NCBI GenBank assembly: GCA_028689775.1
Contig: JAQVCM010000005.1
Span: 124,001-188,000 of the forward strand
From: Crocinitomicaceae bacterium
GTDB lineage: Bacteria; Bacteroidota; Bacteroidia; Flavobacteriales_D; Crocinitomicaceae
Length of the DNA stretch: 64,000 bases
Direction: 5' to 3'
Below the pieces are notes generated by a model. The model was not told where the DNA came from and did no database searches. It was given only the letters and a program-made list of their open reading frames with translations. The number at the start of each line of letters is the position of its first letter. The stretch's first letter is position 1. This document shows, piece after piece, positions 7,920 through 16,617 of the stretch. Made by a program: the position numbers and the translations under genes.

Positions 7920-8906
7920 ATGAAAATATTGGTCGTTCGTTTTAGTTCAATTGGGGACATTGTTTTAACTTCGCCAGTTGTGCGTTGCCTAAAGCAACAG
8001 ATTCCCAATGCGACGATTCATTTTCTGACCAAAAAATCGTATAGACCACTTGTGGACAACAATCCATACATCGATCAAGTTTATGCCATCGACAAATCAA
8101 TTGACGAATGTTTGCCTCGTTTAAAGAATGAGAAATACGATTTTGTGGTTGATTTACACAACAACCTTCGAACATTTAGTTTAAAGAATAAACTTCGAGT
8201 TCCAGCTGCTGCTTTCCCGAAACTTCACAAAGAAAAATGGCTTTTGGTGAACTTCAAAAAAGAAATGAAGGACAAGCGTCACATTGTGGATCGCTATTTT
8301 GAAGCGGTAAAATCGCTGAAAGTTGTCAATGATTTGTTGCCTTGCGACTTTTTCATTTCACAAGCGGACGAAGTCGATGTTTTGAGATACGATTTAAAAC
8401 CAACCCAATACATTGCTTTCGCCGTCGGCGCTCAATTTGCAACCAAACGCATGCCGGTTGAGAAAATGAAAGAAATACTTTCTCAAATTGATGTTCCTGT
8501 TGTACTTTTAGGCGGCCCAACTGACCAAGAAGTAGGCAAAGAGTTGTCGAAGTTCTCAAACGTGATCGATTTAACCGGAAAACTGTCCATTGGTCAATCG
8601 GCAAGTGTGGTGAAGCAGTCTGCCGTTTTGTTGACACACGATACCGGATTGATGCACATCGCTTCAGCATTTCAAATTCCAATCGTTAGCGTTTGGGGAA
8701 ATACCGTTCCTGCATTCGGAATGTATCCATATTATCCTTCAGATTCATCCAAATTTAGTGTCCACGAGGTGAATGGTTTGGCTTGCAGACCTTGTTCGAA
8801 GATTGGATTTCAAGCCTGTCCCAAAAAGCATTTCAACTGTATGCAGCTTCAGGATACCAAAAAAATTGCACTCGATTTAATGAGCCGGTTCAACTCCAAA
8901 GTTTAG
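7920..8906 (+). CDS. Glycosyltransferase family 9 (heptosyltransferase-like)
   Basis: 328 residues with the GT9 layout of ADP-heptose:LPS heptosyltransferases such as WaaC/WaaF. The N-terminus MKILVVRFSSIGDIVLTSPV holds the conserved phosphate-binding beginning. The C-terminal Rossmann domain shows VVLLGGPTDQEVGKEL, the LTGKLSIGQSASVVKQS segment and LTHDTGLMHIASAFQIPIVSVWG, the donor-binding motif. Four cysteines cluster near the end (CRPCSKIGFQACPKKHFNC), as in many family members. The likely role is adding a sugar to lipopolysaccharide or another surface glycan at the inner face of the inner membrane. The sugar cannot be told from sequence. Confidence 0.9.
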   Translation: MKILVVRFSSIGDIVLTSPVVRCLKQQIPNATIHFLTKKSYRPLVDNNPYIDQVYAIDKSIDECLPRLKNEKYDFVVDLHNNLRTFSLKNKLRVPAAAFPKLHKEKWLLVNFKKEMKDKRHIVDRYFEAVKSLKVVNDLLPCDFFISQADEVDVLRYDLKPTQYIAFAVGAQFATKRMPVEKMKEILSQIDVPVVLLGGPTDQEVGKELSKFSNVIDLTGKLSIGQSASVVKQSAVLLTHDTGLMHIASAFQIPIVSVWGNTVPAFGMYPYYPSDSSKFSVHEVNGLACRPCSKIGFQACPKKHFNCMQLQDTKKIALDLMSRFNSKV

Positions 8907-9057
8907 TTTCATCTTTTCTTGCTTTTTATTCTTTTTTTTCGTTTATTTGATAGGAGTTTACGTGATTCTCAATTCAAGATATGTAAATATCACGTTGATA
9001 TTTGAAAACTGAATTGGAACGAAATGAATTTTATTGTTAAAATCAGATAATAAAACA

Positions 9058-9093
9058 TTTTGTTTAAGTATATTTGTAAAAAGTTAAACAAAA
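9058..9093 (+). promoter_or_regulatory. Palindromic operator bracketing the promoter of the light-response operon
   Basis: TTTTGTTTAA (9058-9067) and TTAAACAAAA (9084-9093) form a perfect 10-bp inverted repeat with a 16-bp spacer. The spacer contains TATATTTG (9071-9078), a match to the Bacteroidota -7 box, and the right arm ends on the A of the ATG at 9093. Dyads across a promoter are the normal target of MerR-family dimers, so this is probably where the regulator encoded directly downstream binds and represses its own operon. Confidence 0.65.
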
Positions 9094-9977
9094 TGGATTC
9101 TTTATCAATTTCTCAGTTGGCACAATTTTCAGGTATCAAAGCCCATACGATTCGTATTTGGGAACAACGTTACCAAGCTTTGTCGCCAGATCGAACGGAA
9201 GGGAATACGCGTACCTACACAAATTCTGACTTGAAGAGGTTGTTAAACATCGTTAGTTTGATGGATACGGGTTATAAAATTTCTGAAATTTCCTCCAAGT
9301 CGGATCCTGAGTTGAATGTACTGATCAGAGCCATTTATGAACAAGGTAAAAATAAAGATCCGCATCAATACGTTTCGCAACTGATTGCTGCGGGGATGCA
9401 ATTTGAAGAGGAAGGATTTAAGAAGATATTGGATTACTGCTTTGAACAATATGGAATTTTCAAAACCTATGTAGAAGTTATTTCTGTTTTACTCAATCGG
9501 GTAGGTTTGATGTGGTCGATTGACATGTTGCCTCCTGCACAAGAGCACTTCATGACGAATTTAATTCGTCAGAAAATTCTAACTTCAATTGATTCCTTGC
9601 CGAGTCCTGCCGAGGATGCAAAAAAGTGGTTGCTTTTTTTACCAGAAGATGAATTTCATGAGACTGGATTGATGCTTGCCAATTACGTTTTAAAATTCAA
9701 AGGGTTCAAAGTGGTTTATATTGGCGCAAGTGTTCCTTTAGATACTTTAAAATCGGCGCAAGAAGCACTTCATGCGGATTTCATTCTTTTCTTTTTCATA
9801 CGCTTTATGCTAGCTGAAAATGCACAGGCTTATGTTTCAACCATCAGTTCTATTTTTTCAGATGCTACAGTATATCTAAGTGGAAACCCGAAATTAATTC
9901 ACCAATTGAAATTGGAGGAAAATACGCAATGGCTAGCGGATGTCGATAGTTTGCTGCAAATTGAAAATAAAATATAA
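9093..9977 (+). CDS. B12-binding MerR-family regulator (CarH/LitR-like light sensor)
   Basis: About 294 residues from ATG 9093. The open frame begins at 9060, but ATG 9093 gives the expected N-terminus SISQLAQFSGIKAHTIRIWE of a MerR helix-turn-helix (about 4-72). Then follow a helical B12-cap domain with W-x9-E-H (MWSIDMLPPAQEH), the signature of light-sensing CarH proteins, and a B12-binding Rossmann domain with EFHETG in place of DxHxxG, keeping the cobalt-ligand histidine. Family knowledge: adenosylcobalamin-bound CarH/LitR tetramers repress carotenoid and photolyase genes in the dark, and light breaks the Co-C bond and releases DNA. The genes downstream fit that regulon exactly. Confidence 0.88.
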   Translation: MDSLSISQLAQFSGIKAHTIRIWEQRYQALSPDRTEGNTRTYTNSDLKRLLNIVSLMDTGYKISEISSKSDPELNVLIRAIYEQGKNKDPHQYVSQLIAAGMQFEEEGFKKILDYCFEQYGIFKTYVEVISVLLNRVGLMWSIDMLPPAQEHFMTNLIRQKILTSIDSLPSPAEDAKKWLLFLPEDEFHETGLMLANYVLKFKGFKVVYIGASVPLDTLKSAQEALHADFILFFFIRFMLAENAQAYVSTISSIFSDATVYLSGNPKLIHQLKLEENTQWLADVDSLLQIENKI

Positions 9978-9988
9978 TCGAAAATAAG

Positions 9989-11471
9989 ATGGCAAAAATT
10001 GCAATTGTTGGATCTGGATTCTCAGGCTTAAGCGCCGCTTGCTACTTGTCTAAAGCTGGACACGAAGTGCATGTTTTTGAGAAAAACGCAGAAATTGGTG
10101 GTCGTGCAAGACAAATGAAAACCGATAATGGCTATGTTTTTGACATGGGTCCAAGTTGGTATTGGATGCCAGATGTTTTTGAACGATTTTTTGGCGATTT
10201 CGGGCACGAAGTATCCGATTTCTACCAATTAAAATTATTAAATCCATCGTTTGATATCGTATTCAAAGATCAAGATGTGATGCATGTTCCTGCTGATTAC
10301 AAAGAGTTGTGCGACATGTTTGAAAGCATTGAACCTGGAAGTGCCGTAAAACTTCAGAAGTTCATGGATGATGCAAAGTTTAAATACGATGTTGGAATGA
10401 AAAAACTGGTTTACAAACCCGGTCTTTCGCTTACCGAATTCATTGATAAAGAATTAATTACAGGTGTTTTTAAATTAGAGGTTTTTTCTTCTTTTGCAAA
10501 ACATGTTCGAAAATATTTCAAACATCCAAAACTGTTGGCTTTGATGGATTTTCCAGTATTGTTTTTGGGCGCCATGCCAAATGACACGCCAGCGATGTAT
10601 AGTTTGATGAATTATGCAGGTTTGAAATTGGGAACTTGGTATCCAGAAGGTGGTTTTGGAATGATCATTCAAGGAATGGCAAAACTAGCTAAAAATCAAG
10701 GAACTAAAATTCATTTGAATGCAGCTGTCGAGCAAATTTTAAATGAAAACAAAAAGGCTAAAGGTGTTTTGGTAAACGGAAAAGAACAACTTTTCGATTC
10801 CGTGATTGCTGCTGCAGATTACCATCACGTTGAAAATAGTTTGCTAAAGCCAGAAGATCGCAATTACACCGAAAAGTATTGGGATAAAAAAAACATTTGC
10901 TCCTTCCAGTTTAATATTTTACCTTGGTGTTAAGAAACGAATCCCAAACATTGAGCACCATACCTTGTTTTTTGAAGAAGATTTGGATCAGCATTCACGT
11001 GAGATATATAAAGACCCGCAATGGCCAAGTAAACCCTTGTTTTATGTATGCTGTCCGTCTCAATCTGATGATACAGTTGCACCTGCAGGTCATGAGAATT
11101 TATTCTTGTTGATGCCAATTGCAACAGACTTAAACGATACCGAGGAAAGTAGAGAACAATACTTTCAGGTGATGATGAAAAGATTGGAAAAACATGTTGG
11201 TGTTGACATTATGAATCACATCGACTACAAGAAAAGCTATTGTGTAGCTGATTTTAAGGCAGACTATAATTCATACAAAGGCAATGCGTATGGATTGGCA
11301 AATACCTTGATGCAAACAGCGAACTTAAAACCAAAAATCAAAAATAATCAAATCAAAAACCTCTATTACGCAGGTCAGTTAACAGTTCCTGGACCAGGAG
11401 TTCCTCCATCCATTATATCTGGGAAACTAGCTGCTGAACAAGTAATAAATCAAATACAAAAAGACCTATGA
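9989..11471 (+). pseudogene. crtI: Phytoene desaturase, split by a one-base frameshift in an A8 run
   Basis: The first frame (9989-10933) holds the FAD-binding start GSGFSGLSAACYLSKAGHEV and GGRARQ; the second (usable to 11471) holds the C-terminal GQLTVPGPGVPPSIISGKLA motif. The frames join at the run of eight A at 10886-10893. With seven A the protein reads through as FAPSSLIFYLGVKKR and would have about 493 residues, normal for CrtI. Nothing else is missing. The enzyme introduces double bonds into phytoene to make lycopene or neurosporene. If the shift is real, coloured carotenoid would not be made without slippage or correction. Its stop overlaps the crtB start (ATGA). Confidence 0.88.
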
Positions 11472-12304
11472 AAAAGATATTTGATGACATTTCTGTCGAA
11501 ATGAGTAAGTTGACAACTCGACGATACAGTACGAGTTTTTCACTTGGAATTTATTTTCTAAGTCCGATCTTGAGAGACTCCATTTATTCCATTTATGGCT
11601 TCGTAAGAGTTGCAGATGAAATAGTGGATAGTTTTAACGACTATGATCGTAAAAAACTGTTGGCACGATTTCGAGTAGATACTTTTTTGGCAATTGAAGA
11701 AGGTGTTTCTACCAATCCCATCCTTAATTCTTTTCAACAAGTTGTGAAAAATTACAACGTTGATTTGAACTTAATTGATACTTTTTTGAAGAGTATGGAA
11801 ATGGATTTGGAACAAGTGGAATATACGCGTGAAAAATACAATGAATACATTTTAGGTTCTGCCGAAGTGGTAGGATTGATGTGTTTACACGTTTTTTGCC
11901 AAAGTGATGCTGAATTGTTTGCAAAAACAAAACCGTATGCGATGAAACTAGGTGCTGCTTTTCAAAAAGTAAATTTCCTACGCGATTTAAAAGATGATTT
12001 TGAGATTTTGGGAAGAAATTATTTTCCAACCATCAATTTTAATGATTTTAATTTAGAGGATAAAAAACAAATCGAAGACGAAATTGAAGCGGATTTTAAA
12101 GAGGCTTTAATCGGAATTAAAATGCTTCCAAATTCATCTCGAGGTGGCGTTTATTTAGCGTATGTTTACTATGTTTCTTTGTTTAAGAAAATTAAAAAAC
12201 TTCCAGCTTCTCGAATTTTAGAAGAACGAGTTCGAATCAACAATACACAAAAATTTGGATTGATGTTGAACAGCATGGTTCAGCATAAAATGAATAGAAT
12301 TTAA
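11468..12304 (+). CDS. crtB: Phytoene synthase
   Basis: 278 residues of the squalene/phytoene synthase family, which condenses two geranylgeranyl diphosphates to phytoene at the membrane surface. Both Asp-rich substrate motifs are present: VRVADEIVDSFNDYD (about 48-62) and NFLRDLKDDFEILGRNYFP (about 169-187). The segment AEVVGLMC is also typical. The ATG overlaps the crtI stop by four bases, so the two are translationally coupled. Confidence 0.95.
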   Translation: MKKIFDDISVEMSKLTTRRYSTSFSLGIYFLSPILRDSIYSIYGFVRVADEIVDSFNDYDRKKLLARFRVDTFLAIEEGVSTNPILNSFQQVVKNYNVDLNLIDTFLKSMEMDLEQVEYTREKYNEYILGSAEVVGLMCLHVFCQSDAELFAKTKPYAMKLGAAFQKVNFLRDLKDDFEILGRNYFPTINFNDFNLEDKKQIEDEIEADFKEALIGIKMLPNSSRGGVYLAYVYYVSLFKKIKKLPASRILEERVRINNTQKFGLMLNSMVQHKMNRI

Positions 12305-12326
12305 CTGTTTTAAAAAATAGAAAATC

Positions 12327-12803
12327 ATGATTCTTTACAATGTTTTAATCGTCCTTGCAGCTTTCATTGGAATGGAAATGGTTGCTTGGTTGGCTCATAA
12401 ATACATCATGCACGGCTTTCTTTGGTATTTACACAAAGATCACCACAAGAAAGAAGACGAAGGTTTTTTGGAGCACAATGATTTTTTCTTTATCATTTTT
12501 GCAATTCCTGGCATTGCTTCTTTGTTTATAGGATTACAGAATGATTTCAATTTCTTTTTCTGGATCGGACTTGGAATCACCTTGTATGGAATGGCGTATT
12601 TCTTTGTGCATGATATTTTTATCCACCAGCGATTTAAGATTTTCAGAAATTCAGACCATGTGTATTTTCAAGCCATTCGTAGAGCGCACAAAATGCACCA
12701 CAAGCATCTCCAAAAAGAACAAGGTGAATGCTTTGGGATGTTATGGGTTCCGATCAAATACTTTAAAAATGCACGGAAAAGTAAAAGAGCATTAAAAGCC
12801 TAA
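12327..12803 (+). CDS. crtZ: Beta-carotene 3-hydroxylase
   Basis: 158 residues with about four membrane helices and the di-iron histidine clusters of the fatty-acid-hydroxylase superfamily: HKYIMH, HKDHH, HDIFIH and HKMHHKH. CrtZ adds 3-hydroxyl groups to beta-ionone rings, giving zeaxanthin. It needs a cyclised carotene, but no lycopene cyclase is recognised in the operon, so that gene must be elsewhere. It follows crtB by 22 bases. Confidence 0.93.
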   Translation: MILYNVLIVLAAFIGMEMVAWLAHKYIMHGFLWYLHKDHHKKEDEGFLEHNDFFFIIFAIPGIASLFIGLQNDFNFFFWIGLGITLYGMAYFFVHDIFIHQRFKIFRNSDHVYFQAIRRAHKMHHKHLQKEQGECFGMLWVPIKYFKNARKSKRALKA

Positions 12804-12852
12804 AGGATAACGCTTCGAGAATAGTTATTAAATCAAATTTAAAGCTAGAAAG

Positions 12853-13626
12853 ATGAAAAAAGTATTGCCAATTGTCAATGGATTTGCATTCATTTCCATG
12901 ATCGTGATGAATTATTTGTCGAATACCGGTGTTTTTAATGGCAATACCATGAAGACGGTTTCGGATCGATATTTTAATTTTTTCACGCCGGCAGGCTATG
13001 CTTTTTCAATTTGGGGTATCATTTACTTGGGTTTGTTTGGTTTTGTCTTTTACAGCGGAAGACAACTTTTTAACCCGAAAAACGAAGAACCGATGCTTTT
13101 TAAAATTGGTTGGTGGTTTACTTTTACCTGTGTATTAAATTCTTTTTGGGTGGTCGCTTGGTTGTATGAATTTACAGCAGTTTCAGTACTGCTGATGATT
13201 TTTATGCTGTTGTCACTCATCAAAATAATGCAAATTATTCTGCTAAATCTAGATTATCATTCTTTCAAAAATCGCTTGTTCATTTTGTTTCCATTTGCGT
13301 TGTATTTAGGTTGGATATCCGTTGCTTTAATCGCCAATGTTGCTGGTTTTCTAACCAAAATGAATTGGAATGGATTTGGAATTTCGGATGAATATTGGAC
13401 GATTGCACTGATCGTTATTGCAGGAATTGTCAATGTTTTGGTACTTTGGAAATGGAATCTAAGAACCTTTGTTGCAGTTGGGATCTGGGCTTTGCTCGCC
13501 ATTGCTGTTTCCAACATTTCCAATCAGGGACCAGAATCCATTGTGTACTCGTGTTACGGAGTGGCAATTGTACTTGTTGTGCTGACTTTTGCTAGTTTTC
13601 TGAGAAAACAAACTACATCTTTTTAA
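12853..13626 (+). CDS. TspO/MBR-related tryptophan-rich membrane protein
   Basis: 257 residues, about seven hydrophobic helices. The segment FFTPAGYAFSIWGIIYLGL resembles the TspO/MBR signature (PxGxxFxxxWxxxY), followed by repeated Trp-rich segments (KIGWWFTFTCVLNSFWVVAW). The length exceeds the classic 150-residue TspO, matching the larger tryptophan-rich sensory protein relatives found in Bacteroidota. TspO proteins bind tetrapyrroles and link to light or oxygen responses, which suits this operon. A role in carotenoid cyclisation has to be considered since crtY is missing, but the sequence does not resemble CrtY or CrtYcd. Confidence 0.75.
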   Translation: MKKVLPIVNGFAFISMIVMNYLSNTGVFNGNTMKTVSDRYFNFFTPAGYAFSIWGIIYLGLFGFVFYSGRQLFNPKNEEPMLFKIGWWFTFTCVLNSFWVVAWLYEFTAVSVLLMIFMLLSLIKIMQIILLNLDYHSFKNRLFILFPFALYLGWISVALIANVAGFLTKMNWNGFGISDEYWTIALIVIAGIVNVLVLWKWNLRTFVAVGIWALLAIAVSNISNQGPESIVYSCYGVAIVLVVLTFASFLRKQTTSF

Positions 13627-13649
13627 ATACATAATTGCTCTTTAGTATA

Positions 13650-14945
13650 ATGAAAGAAGAAATTACCATTTGCTGGCTTCGGCGAGATTTAAGATTGACA
13701 GACAATACAGCCTTGTATCACGCTTTGCAAAGTGGAAATAAAGTCGTTTTGCTTTTTATTTTTGACAAAGACATTTTGAACCGCTTGGAAGATAAAGCAG
13801 ATAAACGAGTTGCTTTTATTCACGAAACTTTGCTGGAAATCAACCAGGAAGTTCAAGCACATCAAGCTGCTATTCGGGTAATGCACGATTCTCCGTTGGA
13901 AGCATTTGAAAAACTGCAAAACGAATTTGAAATCAAAGCAATTTATTCCAATCGCGATTACGAAGTGAGTGCGATGAAACGGGATGAAATTATTGAAAAT
14001 TTTGCCATTTCTAAAAACATTGCATTCCACACTTTCAAAGACCAAGTGATTTTTGAAAAGTCGGAAGTGATGAAAAAAGATGGAACGCCATACACCGTTT
14101 TCACGCCGTATTCTAAAATTTGGAAATTACAATTTCACAGCGATGAACTCGTTTTTTATCCGTCTGAAAATTTGCTTTCAAATCTTTATACTGGAACTGT
14201 AGTTCCGATTCCAAGCTTAACTGAAATTGGTTTTGAGGAGATTAAAAGTGGTGTTTCCAAACCGGAATTAGACCAAAATCTCATCCGAGAATATCAAGAA
14301 AAAAGAGACATTCCAGGAGTTGAAGGAACGACCAGAATGGGAATTCATTTGAGGTTTGGAACCGTTAGTGTTCGAAAACTAGCGCAAGTGGCAGTAAAAA
14401 CGAGTGAAACGTGGTTGAACGAATTGATCTGGCGTGAGTTTTTTATGATGATTTTATTTCATTATCCAAAAGTGGAACATCAAGCTTTCAGAATGAAATA
14501 CGATGGCATCCAATGGAGAAATAACGAAGCGGAATTTAAAGCCTGGTGCGAGGGAAAAACGGGTTATCCAATTGTGGATGCAGGAATGCGACAATTGAAC
14601 GAAACAGGTTGGATGCATAACCGCGTGCGAATGGTCGTTGCAAGCTTCTTGACGAAACACTTACTCATCGATTGGCGTTGGGGCGAAGCTTATTTTGCTC
14701 AAAAACTGTTGGACTACGATTTGTCGGCAAACAATGGAAACTGGCAATGGGCAGCAGGTTGTGGTTGCGATGCAGCACCCTATTTTAGAGTATTTAATCC
14801 AACACTTCAGACCCTTAAATTTGATCCGAAGTTAATTTATATTAAAAGATGGATACCAGAATACGACGAATTATACTTGTATCCGATTGTAGATCACGAC
14901 TTTGCTCGAAAAAGAGCGATTGCAGCTTATAAAGAAGTAATGTAA
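13650..14945 (+). CDS. phrB: Deoxyribodipyrimidine photolyase, class I type
   Basis: 431 residues from ATG 13650; a start at 13635 is possible but gives an unusual N-terminus. The N-terminal antenna domain starts ITICWLRRDLRLTDNTALYH. The FAD domain carries GTTRMGIHLRFGTVSVR, the ELIWREFFMMIL helix, GYPIVDAGMRQLNETGWMHN and LSANNGNWQWAAGCGCDAAP, and ends with the RWIPE motif. It repairs UV-made cyclobutane pyrimidine dimers using blue light. Its place in a carotenoid operon under a B12 light sensor matches known LitR/CarH regulons. Confidence 0.94.
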   Translation: MKEEITICWLRRDLRLTDNTALYHALQSGNKVVLLFIFDKDILNRLEDKADKRVAFIHETLLEINQEVQAHQAAIRVMHDSPLEAFEKLQNEFEIKAIYSNRDYEVSAMKRDEIIENFAISKNIAFHTFKDQVIFEKSEVMKKDGTPYTVFTPYSKIWKLQFHSDELVFYPSENLLSNLYTGTVVPIPSLTEIGFEEIKSGVSKPELDQNLIREYQEKRDIPGVEGTTRMGIHLRFGTVSVRKLAQVAVKTSETWLNELIWREFFMMILFHYPKVEHQAFRMKYDGIQWRNNEAEFKAWCEGKTGYPIVDAGMRQLNETGWMHNRVRMVVASFLTKHLLIDWRWGEAYFAQKLLDYDLSANNGNWQWAAGCGCDAAPYFRVFNPTLQTLKFDPKLIYIKRWIPEYDELYLYPIVDHDFARKRAIAAYKEVM

Positions 14946-15009
14946 TAATTCTGTAAGTTCGAGTATTGCAATTTAGAATACAGCATTGTCTCACTTAAAT
15001 TTGATCGTC

Positions 15010-15543
15010 ATGAAGAACAAAATCAGCTCACTTTTTATACTTTCTTTTCTACTTCTTTGGATCTTTCCATCGTGTGTTTCGATCCCTAAAAATGTGAAAC
15101 CAGTAAAAGCTTTTGATGCCAATAAATATTTAGGAAAATGGTATGAAATTGCGCGATTGGACATGCGATTTGAACGCAATTTAAACAACGTTACTGCGAC
15201 CTATTCCTTGAATCAAAATGGTACGATCAAAGTAGATAACCGAGGATACGATTACGTAGATGAAAAATGGAAGCAAAGCGTTGGAAAAGCAAAATTCATA
15301 GAAGGAAAAGATTTGGGTAGTTTGAAAGTTTCCTTTTTTGGACCTTTTTATGCTGGTTACCATGTGGTTGCTTTGGATGATCAATATCAATACGCGTTGG
15401 TTGCAGGTTCTAATCAAAAATATTTATGGATTTTATCACGCACCAAAGAGATTCCTGAAAATGTAAAACTGGATTATTTGAAAATTGCTCAAAAAATGGG
15501 TTATAATACAGATGCTTTGATTTGGGTTGAACACAACCAGTAG
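15010..15543 (+). CDS. Lipocalin family lipoprotein (Blc-like)
   Basis: About 177 residues from ATG 15010, with a lipoprotein signal ending FPSCVS. The lipocalin fold motifs are clear: YLGKWYEIARLDMRFERNL (GxW motif), the central NGTIKVDNRGYDY strand and the YLWILSRTK segment near the end. It is probably an outer-membrane or periplasmic carrier of a lipid or other hydrophobic molecule. Lipocalins recur in LitR-controlled gene sets. It follows the photolyase by 64 bases, and no separate promoter is obvious. Confidence 0.9.
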   Translation: MKNKISSLFILSFLLLWIFPSCVSIPKNVKPVKAFDANKYLGKWYEIARLDMRFERNLNNVTATYSLNQNGTIKVDNRGYDYVDEKWKQSVGKAKFIEGKDLGSLKVSFFGPFYAGYHVVALDDQYQYALVAGSNQKYLWILSRTKEIPENVKLDYLKIAQKMGYNTDALIWVEHNQ

Positions 15544-15563
15544 AAATTAAAAAAAATTGAAAA

Positions 15564-16475
15564 ATGAGTAAAAACATTTTAATCACAGGAGGAACAGGTT
15601 TGTTAGGGAAAATCTTGACCAAAGAGTTACAAAGTCAAGGACATCAAGTTTCTATTTTATCTCGAAATCCTAAAAAAGTAAAAGGCGCTAAAGCCTTTTA
15701 CTGGGACGTTGATAAACAAGAAATTGACGAAACTTGCTTGAATGGAATCGATACCATTGTTCACCTCGCTGGGGAAGGAATTGCAGATAAAAAATGGACG
15801 GAAAAACGAAAACAAGAAATCATCGATAGTCGAGTAGATTCCATTCAGCTTTTGTATCATTTGATTGCAAAGCAAGAAACATCCGTAAAGTCAATTGTAT
15901 CAGCCTCTGCAGTTGGTTTTTACGGAGATCGAGAAGATGAATTATTGACCGAAGAAAGTCCCAAAGGAACAGGGTTTTTAAGTGATTCCTGCAAATTCTG
16001 GGAAGATGCTGTTGAAAAAGGCAGTGAACTTGGATTACGTATCGTCAAACTCAGAATCGGACTTTTATTAACACCAAAAGGTGGAGTATTAGAGCCGTTT
16101 AAATTGATGGTAAAGACATTCTCCGCGATGAAGTTTGGAGACGGTAAACAATGGTTTCCGTGGGTTCATGCAGATGATCTAGTTGGAATGTTTTCTTGGG
16201 CAGTCAATCACCCTGAAATAGAAGGTGTATTTAATGCAACTGCGCCAAGTCCAGTAACAAATACAGAGTTCACCAAAACCTTGTCAAAAGTAATGAAACG
16301 ACCATTTTGGCCAATTCAAATCCCTGTTTTTGCGCTAAAAATTGCCTTGGGTGAACGAAAAGAATTACTTCTAATGAGTAACCGAACCGATTCTCAAAAA
16401 ATTCAGAAAGCAGGCTATCAGTTTAAATACACAAACCTGAAAAAAGCATTGGAAGATGTGATTTCAAAAGGTTAA
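15564..16475 (+). CDS. TIGR01777-type SDR epimerase (YfcH-like)
   Basis: 303 residues. The nucleotide-binding start is ITGGTGLLGKILTKELQSQG. Further family marks are TIVHLAGEGIADKKWTEKRK, SASAVGFYGDRED, the PFKLMVKTFSAMKFGDGKQW segment and HADDL. The C-terminal DUF1731 region includes FALKIALGERKELLLMSNR. Its exact reaction is unknown. It is the last gene of the putative operon 9093-16475; the next gene converges on it. Confidence 0.88.
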   Translation: MSKNILITGGTGLLGKILTKELQSQGHQVSILSRNPKKVKGAKAFYWDVDKQEIDETCLNGIDTIVHLAGEGIADKKWTEKRKQEIIDSRVDSIQLLYHLIAKQETSVKSIVSASAVGFYGDREDELLTEESPKGTGFLSDSCKFWEDAVEKGSELGLRIVKLRIGLLLTPKGGVLEPFKLMVKTFSAMKFGDGKQWFPWVHADDLVGMFSWAVNHPEIEGVFNATAPSPVTNTEFTKTLSKVMKRPFWPIQIPVFALKIALGERKELLLMSNRTDSQKIQKAGYQFKYTNLKKALEDVISKG

Positions 16476-16542
16476 TTGAAGCAAAAAAGATTTCTAGAGA
16501 ATCGAAACAGAAAAATTGCAAGATTCCTTTCAATTGGAATGC

Positions 16543-16592
16543 GGCTTTAGCCCATTCAATTTAAAAATTGGAAAAATAATCCGGCTTTAGCC
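16543..16592. repeat. Paired GGCTTTAGCC elements between converging genes
   Basis: GGCTTTAGCC occurs at 16543-16552 and again at 16583-16592, each inside a slightly longer similar context (CGGCTTTAGCC, then A-rich). The motif is a near-palindrome (GGCT/AGCC). It sits in the 142-base gap between two converging genes, as extragenic repeats usually do. Confidence 0.55.
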
Positions 16593-16617
16593 AAAACATT
16601 TACCCTTTCAATTTCCT

